From NCBI GenBank assembly GCA_013816645.1, contig JACDEC010000194.1:1-6127 (forward strand): 6,127 bases of DNA. Direction: 5' to 3'. Numbering within the stretch: the first letter of the stretch is position 1; each line of letters begins with the position of its first letter. Both the position numbers and the translations under genes were made by a program. The notes below the pieces were generated by a model. That model was not told the DNA's origin. It made no database searches and saw only the letters and a program-made list of their open reading frames with translations. This DNA is from Planctomycetota bacterium (GTDB lineage: Bacteria > Planctomycetota > UBA11346). Below, piece by piece: positions 1 through 5,000 of this stretch.

Positions 1-1
1 C

Positions 2-718
2 GCCGGCCTCAAGGTGCCCCGGTTGTACGGCACCGCCGAGATCGACGGCGTCGTCTACAGCGTCCAGGAGGCCTGCCTGCCCTTACCCAGCGTGCGGGTC
101 GGCGAGTGGACCGACCGCCACCGGCGGTTCTGCGGCGCGCTCTTCACCAGCGCCGGCGCCGGCACCGGTGATCTCCGCGCCGCCCTCGCCTCGCGCGAGG
201 CCCTGCGCGCCAAGCTCGATGCGCTCGGCGGCGAAGCGCGGCGATTGGCTGGGACCTGCGCACGCCTGCTCGCCCTGGCCGACAGCGAGCTCGGTGGGCG
301 CCCGGTCCGCCTGGGCTGGGTCCATCGCGACTTCACGCCGTGGAACACCATGCCGGTCTCCGGTGCGCTGACCGTGGTCGATTGGGAATGGGCGGAACCA
401 GGCTGGGTGCCGCTGCACGACGCCTTCCACTTCCATCTCTTCCCCGACATCCTGCGCGGCGAGATCGACCCCGCCCAGTGGGAGCGGCTGGTCGGCGACG
501 AGTCGCCGCTCGCCGGGCTGGCGCGCGACCTCGGCATCCATGGCGCGCTCACCCCGTACGCCGCGCTCTACCTCTACGACACCTTGATCTTCTACGGCGA
601 TGCGCTGGCCAGTGACGGCAAGAGCTTCGACGATTCCCTGCTGCAGCGCCTGCGCCGGCTCGCCGAAGCCTGGGCCGAGCGCCACAGCGCCATGCTGCCA
701 TCGGGATCCGTCGCATGA
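2..718 (+). CDS. APH/choline-kinase-fold phosphotransferase, 5'-truncated by window edge
   Basis: This is the C-terminal part (238 visible residues) of a small-molecule kinase of the aminoglycoside/choline phosphotransferase fold, which moves the ATP gamma-phosphate to a hydroxyl of a small molecule in the cytoplasm. The frame is open to the left edge. A GTG at 14 exists, but starting there would remove the whole N-lobe (glycine loop, ATP-binding lysine), so I read the gene as cut by the window. Visible motifs, counting from the first residue: the Brenner catalytic loop VHRDFTPWN (107-115; D110 catalytic, N115 metal-binding) and the DFG-equivalent VVDWEWAE (125-132; D127 metal-binding), then a helical C-lobe. 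Its stop overlaps the next start as ATGA, indicating translational coupling to the polymerase-like gene. In a polysaccharide operon, a sugar or decoration-precursor kinase is a reasonable inference. The substrate cannot be read from sequence, and antibiotic resistance is less likely in this context. The family call is firm; the role is open. Confidence 0.85.
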   Translation, partial: AGLKVPRLYGTAEIDGVVYSVQEACLPLPSVRVGEWTDRHRRFCGALFTSAGAGTGDLRAALASREALRAKLDALGGEARRLAGTCARLLALADSELGGRPVRLGWVHRDFTPWNTMPVSGALTVVDWEWAEPGWVPLHDAFHFHLFPDILRGEIDPAQWERLVGDESPLAGLARDLGIHGALTPYAALYLYDTLIFYGDALASDGKSFDDSLLQRLRRLAEAWAERHSAMLPSGSVA

Positions 719-2019
719 TCGCCGAGCCCATGACCCTCGCGACGCCGGCGTCCGACGACCGCTCGGCTGTCGCTGCCGCCGGCGCGGTGCCCGGCGATGG
801 GCGCGGCTGGCCGATCTGCCAGACGCTGCTGCTGGGCGCGGTGGTCGCGTCCCTGGTGCTCGCGGGCATGCAGCCGTTCCTCGGTCGCCTGTCGATCATC
901 CCCTACAAGTACGTGCCCTTGGCCATCGCCCTGGTCGCGTGGATGTTCCACCTGTGCACCTCGCGCTCCGCGCCCGGCGAACTGATCGCCATCGTCCGCT
1001 ACTACTGGCAGGTGACGGTGCTGGTGGCGGTGATGTTCGGCGGCTTCCTCTACGCCGAATACGCGCGCGGATACGAGGTCACCTTTCGGCCGCACGCCCT
1101 CTCGCTGCTGTCGTTCTTCATCTGCTGCCACCTCGGCATGATCGCCGAACCAGCGCGCTTCGCGCGCTCGTACCTGGTGATGTTGTCGCTGATGGCCCTG
1201 TTCATGTTCGGGGTCGCCTGGGCGTTCTTCCCCCAGCAGCTCATCCACGAGAACGTCTACCTGTTCGTTCCCACCGCGGTGTTCTGCGGACTGGTCGCGC
1301 GCAGCCGCGGGGTGCGCTGGGCGGCCTTCGGCTTCATGGCGCTATTCGCGGTGGTCGGCCTCAAGAACACCACCTTCATCCTCACCGCGGTGAGCATCTA
1401 CCTGCTCGCGGTGTTCAATCGCCGCGAAGTCCGCGAGGGTACCCGACCACCGTTCCGGCTGGAGAGCCTGGTCGCGATCGGCCTGGTGGCGGTGCTCGGG
1501 TACGTCGCGCTCGATTACATCAAATCGATCAACGAAGCCTTCAGCTCGGGCAACGCCGACTTCCGCAACTACCTCTATGGAGAGACCTGGGCCAAGTTCC
1601 TGGCATCGCCGGTGTGGGGCGACTGCTTCTCGGATACCCCCAACGTCCAGTTCCGCCTGTTCACCGTCGGCGGTCAGAACGCCCAGTTCCTCCCGTCCCA
1701 CAGCGATCTGCTCGACGTCCTGGCCCATGGCGGGGTGATCGGCATGGCGCTGTTCCTGGCCTTCCTGTGGCGGGTGCTGCGCGATGCGCTGCACGGTGGT
1801 TCCGAGCCCGAGGTCGGGACGGTCGATTACGCCGCCCGCGCCTGCTTGCTCGCCATCGCGGTTGCGGCGCTGGTCTCGGCGACTTTCAACCCCGTGCTCG
1901 GCAATCCCGCCAATGGGTTCATGTTCTGGGCCACCTTCGGCGTACTCGCCGGGATGCGCCAGCACCGGTTGGCGGCCGAGCGTGCCGCCGCCAGGAACGA
2001 GAGGATGTCCCATGCCTGA
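715..2019 (+). CDS. O-antigen ligase/polymerase family membrane protein (Wzy/WaaL-like)
   Basis: This 434-residue polytopic inner-membrane protein probably polymerises or ligates lipid-linked oligosaccharide units on the periplasmic side. A polar N-terminal tail of about 34 residues is followed by roughly 11-12 hydrophobic segments (near 35-52, 64-80, 97-114, 127-143, 152-171, 181-196, 202-215, 218-234, 251-267, 336-352, 374-392, 400-414). A large extramembrane loop lies at about 268-335. That loop and the helix after it carry the Wzy_C-type pattern: an arginine (R284) before a W-x-x-F-x-x-S-P-V-W-G stretch (292-302), then SHSDLLDVLAHGGVIG (328-343), resembling the family's 'H-N/S-x-x-L-x-x-x-x-x-G-x-x-G'. 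The start is ATG 715 in the ATGA overlap, with a weak GGGA (703-706) eight bases upstream; ATG 730 is an alternative. Its last codons overlap the GT2 gene by 8 nt. Polymerase and ligase cannot be separated by sequence; polymerase fits the operon better. Confidence 0.85.
   Translation: MIAEPMTLATPASDDRSAVAAAGAVPGDGRGWPICQTLLLGAVVASLVLAGMQPFLGRLSIIPYKYVPLAIALVAWMFHLCTSRSAPGELIAIVRYYWQVTVLVAVMFGGFLYAEYARGYEVTFRPHALSLLSFFICCHLGMIAEPARFARSYLVMLSLMALFMFGVAWAFFPQQLIHENVYLFVPTAVFCGLVARSRGVRWAAFGFMALFAVVGLKNTTFILTAVSIYLLAVFNRREVREGTRPPFRLESLVAIGLVAVLGYVALDYIKSINEAFSSGNADFRNYLYGETWAKFLASPVWGDCFSDTPNVQFRLFTVGGQNAQFLPSHSDLLDVLAHGGVIGMALFLAFLWRVLRDALHGGSEPEVGTVDYAARACLLAIAVAALVSATFNPVLGNPANGFMFWATFGVLAGMRQHRLAAERAAARNERMSHA
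2001..2004 (+). promoter_or_regulatory. Ribosome binding site deciding the GT2 start
   Basis: A GAGG lies 7 nt before the ATG at 2012, inside the last codons of the upstream gene. The alternative in-frame ATG at 2042 has no purine-rich site in front of it, so 2012 is favoured and the tandem-repeat segment is translated. Confidence 0.6.
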
Positions 2020-2056
2020 TGCTGCCACGTCTGGTGCCGCCATGTCTGATGCCGAC
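2012..2056 (+). repeat. Three-copy 15-bp degenerate tandem repeat at the GT2 start
   Basis: Three contiguous 15-base units (2012-2026, 2027-2041, 2042-2056) fit the consensus ATGTCTGATGCCGCC with two, two and one mismatches. They encode MPDAA, TSGAA and MSDAD. The first and third units begin with ATG, so the repeat creates both candidate start codons. The unit is a multiple of three, so copy-number change would keep the frame. The flanking 15-mers on each side do not match the unit. Confidence 0.8.
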
Positions 2057-2842
2057 AGTCCAGTGGTGACGGTGGTGACACCGGCCTTCAATGCCGAGGA
2101 CTGCATCCAACGATGCATCGATTCGGTCAAGTCCCAGGACCTGCCGGGCATCGAGCACGTGGTCGTCGATGGTGGGTCGCGCGACAGCACGATCGACATC
2201 GTACGCCGCGCCGGGTTGCGGCATGTCAGCGAGCGCGACGCCGGCATCTACGACGCGATGTCCAAGGGCGTGCGCATGGCGCGCGGGGAGTTCGTGCACA
2301 TCCTCAATGCCGACGATTATTTCGCAGGTCCACGCAGCGTGCGCACGTTGGTCGAGGCGATGCGCGCCCGCTCGCTCGATGTCGCCCACGGTCGGGTCCG
2401 CCAGGTGCGCGCCGACGGATCGACGGTGCGCACCTTCGGTCGCGACGCATCGCACGCCCAGCTGCTGCGCAAGATGGTGGTCGCCCATCCGTCGACCATG
2501 GTCCGCCGCTGGGTGTACGATCGCCACGGCGCTTTCAGCGTCGGCTTCCGCATCGCCGCCGACCATGAATGGGTGCTGCGCGTGTGGCCCAAGCTGGCCG
2601 TCGGCTTCGTGCCCGAGGTGCTGGTCGAGATGCGCATCGGCGGGGTATCCACCGCCAGCGCCAATGTCGTGCGCGCCTACCGCGAATCGACCGCGGCGGC
2701 GATCATGCACGGGGCAGGTCCGCTGCGCGCGACCTTCAACTGCTGGTATGAGATCGCCAAGCACCTGGCGTTCTTCCGGCGGACGTTCGTCGATACCAGC
2801 CTGACCAAGCAGGTCGCGGCGCCGGCCGCCCAGCCATCTTGA
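2012..2842 (+). CDS. Glycosyltransferase family 2, WfgS-like (GT-A fold)
   Basis: This 276-residue cytoplasmic, probably membrane-peripheral enzyme should transfer a sugar from a nucleotide-sugar donor to a growing lipid-linked oligosaccharide. Motifs in order: the first beta strand VVTVVTPAFNAED (18-30), DGGSRDST (53-60), the ERDAGIYDAMSKG stretch typical of WfgS-like GT2 enzymes (74-86), the metal-binding DXD-equivalent NADDYF (99-104), HPSTMVRR (159-166), and AADHEW (182-187), which probably holds the catalytic acidic residue. The length is close to the usual for this single-domain group, and no membrane helix is evident. The start at 2012 overlaps the polymerase-like gene by 8 nt and has a GAGG site. 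The conserved domain begins near residue 17, and the preceding residues are encoded by a degenerate 15-bp tandem repeat. ATG 2042 (residue 11) would also give a complete domain. The stop is 2 nt before the next ATG. Donor, acceptor and linkage cannot be told from sequence. Confidence 0.93.
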   Translation: MPDAATSGAAMSDADSPVVTVVTPAFNAEDCIQRCIDSVKSQDLPGIEHVVVDGGSRDSTIDIVRRAGLRHVSERDAGIYDAMSKGVRMARGEFVHILNADDYFAGPRSVRTLVEAMRARSLDVAHGRVRQVRADGSTVRTFGRDASHAQLLRKMVVAHPSTMVRRWVYDRHGAFSVGFRIAADHEWVLRVWPKLAVGFVPEVLVEMRIGGVSTASANVVRAYRESTAAAIMHGAGPLRATFNCWYEIAKHLAFFRRTFVDTSLTKQVAAPAAQPS

Positions 2843-2844
2843 CC

Positions 2845-4044
2845 ATGCGCCCGTTGATCGCCCACTGCTGGTACCGCTCGGCGAACCCGTCGGGCGAGAA
2901 CGTGGTGGTCGAACGCGAGCTGTCGCTGCTGCGGGCCGCGGGCTGCGCTCCCGGGCTGCTCGAGCGGCGATCCGACGATCTGCTGCGCGCCGGATCCCTC
3001 GCCAAGCTGCGCGCCGCGGCCGGGCTGCACGCCCCGCCGACGCAGGTGGCGCAGCTCGCGCGCGAGATCGCCGGACACGGCGCCGACCTCCTGCACCTGC
3101 ACAATCCCTGGCCGTTGCTCACCTATGGGGTGTGCGAAGCGGCGCGCGGCGAGGGCCTACCGGTGGTGCAGACCCTGCACAACTGGCGGCTGATCGCGTC
3201 GGCGCGGAAGCTGCTGGGCCCGCACGGAGCGCGCTCCCCGCGCGACGACCACGAACGCCAGCGACTCGAACGCATGCCACCGCTCTACGGCGGCGCCGCG
3301 ATGGATTGGCTGTACACCCGCGCGATCGCCCGCTACTGGCGCGAGCGGGTGATCCCCGACGGGGTCGACGCGTTCATCTGCATCTCGCGCTTCCAGCGCG
3401 ACGTGATGGCCGCCGCCGGCCTGCCGCCGGAGCGCCTGGTGGTGAAGCCGAATTTTCTCGACCACCGTGGACCCATCGGCGACGGTCCCGGCGATTACGC
3501 GCTGTTCGTCGGTCGGCTCGGCGTCGAGAAGGGCGTGCTCGAACTGTGCCGCGCCTGGCCACGCACCGGCTTGCCCTTGCGCATCGTCGGCGATGGACCG
3601 CTCGCCCGGGCCGTCGCCGGATGCGCCGGGGTGCAGATGCTCGGTCGCCAGGGCGCGGAGCGGGTCCTCGAACTGATGGCCGGCGCGCGCTTCCTGGTCG
3701 TGCCGGCGCGCTGGGACGAGGCCTTCGGCCTGGTAGTCATCGAGGCGCTGGCGAGCGGTACGCCGTGCCTGGTCGCCGACCGCGGTGCGCTGCCCGAACT
3801 CGTCCAGGATGGCGCCACCGGACGGACCTTCCGCGCCGAGGACGCCGACGACCTGGTCGCGCAAGCGCGCCGCTTGTGGGATGAGGCGCCCACCCTGCGC
3901 GGCGCGAGCCGGGCGGCGTATGAGGCCAGCTATACGCCAGCCGCGAATCTCGCCATCCTGCAACAGATCTATGCCAACGTGCGCGCCGGCCGGCTTCCCG
4001 CGCAGGGCATCGAGCGGACCGAGGGCTTGCGGGTGGCGGTCTGA
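2845..4044 (+). CDS. Glycosyltransferase family 4 (GT-B fold)
   Basis: This 399-residue retaining glycosyltransferase should extend the lipid-linked repeat unit on the cytoplasmic face. N-terminal (acceptor) domain: MRPLIAHCWY followed by the loop NPSGENVVVERE (14-25), the HLHNPWPL motif (84-91) and QTLHNWRL (109-116). C-terminal (donor) domain: YALFVGRLGVEKG (218-230), IVGDGPL (247-253), LGRQG (266-270), and the diagnostic E-x7-E in DEAFGLVVIE (E292, E300), followed by ALASGTP and GALPELVQDGATG (314-326). The ATG at 2845, 2 nt after the GT2 stop, is chosen because it starts directly at the first beta strand; a TTG at 2839 overlapping that stop would add two residues. Neither start has a clear Shine-Dalgarno site, so coupling to upstream translation is likely. 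Many relatives have a cysteine-containing segment after the HN-x-R motif; here residues 117-140 have no cysteine. Sugar specificity is unknown. Confidence 0.94.
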   Translation: MRPLIAHCWYRSANPSGENVVVERELSLLRAAGCAPGLLERRSDDLLRAGSLAKLRAAAGLHAPPTQVAQLAREIAGHGADLLHLHNPWPLLTYGVCEAARGEGLPVVQTLHNWRLIASARKLLGPHGARSPRDDHERQRLERMPPLYGGAAMDWLYTRAIARYWRERVIPDGVDAFICISRFQRDVMAAAGLPPERLVVKPNFLDHRGPIGDGPGDYALFVGRLGVEKGVLELCRAWPRTGLPLRIVGDGPLARAVAGCAGVQMLGRQGAERVLELMAGARFLVVPARWDEAFGLVVIEALASGTPCLVADRGALPELVQDGATGRTFRAEDADDLVAQARRLWDEAPTLRGASRAAYEASYTPAANLAILQQIYANVRAGRLPAQGIERTEGLRVAV

Positions 4045-4092
4045 ACGGGGGCTGAACAATCCGGGCCTGCGCTGCATTGATGCCGCGTATGG

Positions 4093-4131
4093 CGCGCACA
4101 AGATGCGCGGGTCGGGCAATGTTCGCCCGGC
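4093..4131 (+). other. Two adjacent stem-loops with 7-nt loops
   Basis: The first hairpin pairs CGCGC (4093-4097) with GCGCG (4105-4109) around a 7-nt loop. One base later, the second pairs GTCGGGC (4111-4117) with GCCCGGC (4125-4131), seven pairs including one G-U, also around a 7-nt loop. They end 11 bases before the GGAG ribosome site of the next gene. The pairing is read directly from the sequence. An RNA role, such as transcript stabilisation, attenuation or pausing, is inference, and short GC stems arise readily by chance in DNA this GC-rich. Confidence 0.4.
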
Positions 4132-4142
4132 AACAGTGAAGT

Positions 4143-4146
4143 GGAG
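4143..4146 (+). promoter_or_regulatory. Ribosome binding site deciding the WecG-like start
   Basis: A GGAG lies 9 nt upstream of ATG 4156. The in-frame GTG at 4141 sits on this site and has no site of its own. ATG 4162 has only a weak GGA before it. ATG 4156 is therefore preferred. Confidence 0.55.
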
Positions 4147-4155
4147 TGGATTGGA

Positions 4156-4986
4156 ATGGTTATGGCGATCGATGGTGCGCCGCGCGCAGTCGCGGACGGC
4201 CGACTGGCTCCTACGGCACGATACGACTCGCTGCGTTCCGCGCTGCGCTCCTCGCCGCGGGTGCTCGGGCACCCCGTGTGGAGCGGCGCCTATGCGGTCG
4301 CGCTCGCCGAACTGCTCGATGCCGCGCAACGTCGGATCGGTGGTTCGGCCTACTTCTGCAACGTCCACATGGCCGTCGAAGCGGTGCGCAATCGCGTGCT
4401 CGGTAAGGCCTTGGCCCGCTCGGAATGGGTGTTCCCCGACGGCGTGCCGCTGGTCGCGGCTCTGCGCCTGCTCGGTCAGCGCCGGGCCCAGCGCGTCGCG
4501 GGCATGGACGCGGTTCCCGACCTGTGTCGGGCAGCAGCCGCGCGTGGACTGCGCGTGTTCTTCTACGGCAGCGATGCCCGCACGCTCAGCGCGCTGCGCC
4601 TGCGCCTGAGCGTGATCGCGCCCGACCTCGACATCGCCGGCATGATCAGCCCGCCCTACCGCGCGCTGAGCGAGGCCGAAGAGGCCGCGCATCTCGCCGA
4701 GATCGAGGCCAGCGGCGCGCACCTCTGCTTCGTCGGTCTCGGCTGCCCGAAGCAGGAGTTGTGGATTGCGCGCAACCGCGCGCGCACCGGCGCGGTGCTG
4801 CTCGGGGTCGGGGCCGCGTTCTCGACCACCGCCGGCAACATGACCATGGCCCCGGCGTGGATGCGCGATGGTGGGCTCGAGTGGGCCTACCGGCTCGCCC
4901 AGGAGCCCGGTCGCCTATGGCGTCGCTACGCCCAGACCAATCCCCTGTTCGTCAATCGTCTGTTGCGCCAATTGTGGGCGCGGTGA
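4156..4986 (+). CDS. WecG/TagA/CpsF family glycosyltransferase (GT26)
   Basis: This 276-residue enzyme probably adds the second sugar, often a ManNAc-type, ManNAcA or glucuronyl residue in this family, to the undecaprenyl-diphosphate-linked first sugar at the cytoplasmic membrane face. Family marks in order: YFCNVHMAVEA (66-76), WVFPDGVPLV (91-100; D95 matches the aspartate proposed as catalytic base in TagA), RVAGMD (113-118), FFYGSD (135-140), CFVGLGCPKQELW (191-203), GVGAAF (217-222), MAPAWM (231-236), and the C-terminal membrane-association signature GLEWAYRLAQEP with RRY (240-258). The length is slightly above the usual 240-260 because of a polar N-terminal extension of about 25-30 residues. 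It stands 14 nt before the initiating sugar transferase. Putting the enzymes for the first two assembly steps side by side is sensible; xanthan clusters also hold both types (GumM, GumD). I assign no symbol because the sugar is not known. Confidence 0.93.
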   Translation: MVMAIDGAPRAVADGRLAPTARYDSLRSALRSSPRVLGHPVWSGAYAVALAELLDAAQRRIGGSAYFCNVHMAVEAVRNRVLGKALARSEWVFPDGVPLVAALRLLGQRRAQRVAGMDAVPDLCRAAAARGLRVFFYGSDARTLSALRLRLSVIAPDLDIAGMISPPYRALSEAEEAAHLAEIEASGAHLCFVGLGCPKQELWIARNRARTGAVLLGVGAAFSTTAGNMTMAPAWMRDGGLEWAYRLAQEPGRLWRRYAQTNPLFVNRLLRQLWAR

Positions 4987-4989
4987 TCC

Positions 4990-4993
4990 GGAG
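4990..4993 (+). promoter_or_regulatory. Ribosome binding site of the sugar transferase
   Basis: A GGAG 7 nt before ATG 5001 is a near-ideal Shine-Dalgarno position. It fixes the start of the last gene within a 14-nt spacer. Confidence 0.65.
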
Positions 4994-5000
4994 CCTATCA

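Larger units (their letters stand above)
4045..4155 (+). other. Only sizeable intergenic gap in the operon
   Basis: There are 111 bases between the GT4 stop and the chosen WecG-like start, while all other junctions overlap or are 14 nt or less. The gap holds two small stem-loops, listed separately, but no T-tract, so there is no classical intrinsic terminator. A weak promoter-like pair (TTGATG at 4077-4082, CAAGAT at 4099-4104, 16-nt spacer) is too poor to call. CTGAAC occurs twice, at 4041 and 4052. The gap could be a leader for the downstream genes or simply a looser junction. Confidence 0.5.

Noticed and set aside
600..2069. A 489-codon plus-strand frame overlapping the polymerase-like gene.
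   Set aside because: The translation is Arg/Pro/His-rich with no domain, while the overlapping frame gives a coherent polytopic membrane protein with family motifs.
1342..2247. A 301-codon minus-strand frame opposite the polymerase-like and GT2 genes.
   Set aside because: It is a shadow frame; its repeated His-Gln-Trp pattern is simply the 15-bp repeat at 2012-2056 read backwards.
4077..4104. A possible sigma70-type promoter (TTGATG, 16-nt spacer, CAAGAT).
   Set aside because: Only four of six and three of six consensus bases match; not enough to call in one short gap.
4111..4131. The stronger hairpin as a rho-independent terminator of the GT4 transcript.
   Set aside because: It is followed by CAACAGTGAAG-type sequence with no T-tract, and the next genes belong to the same pathway on the same strand.
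3157..4722. A 521-codon open frame on the minus strand, running under the GT4 gene, the gap and the WecG-like gene.
   Set aside because: It is antisense to two genes with clear catalytic motifs and has no recognisable domain; such long shadow frames are common at this GC content.
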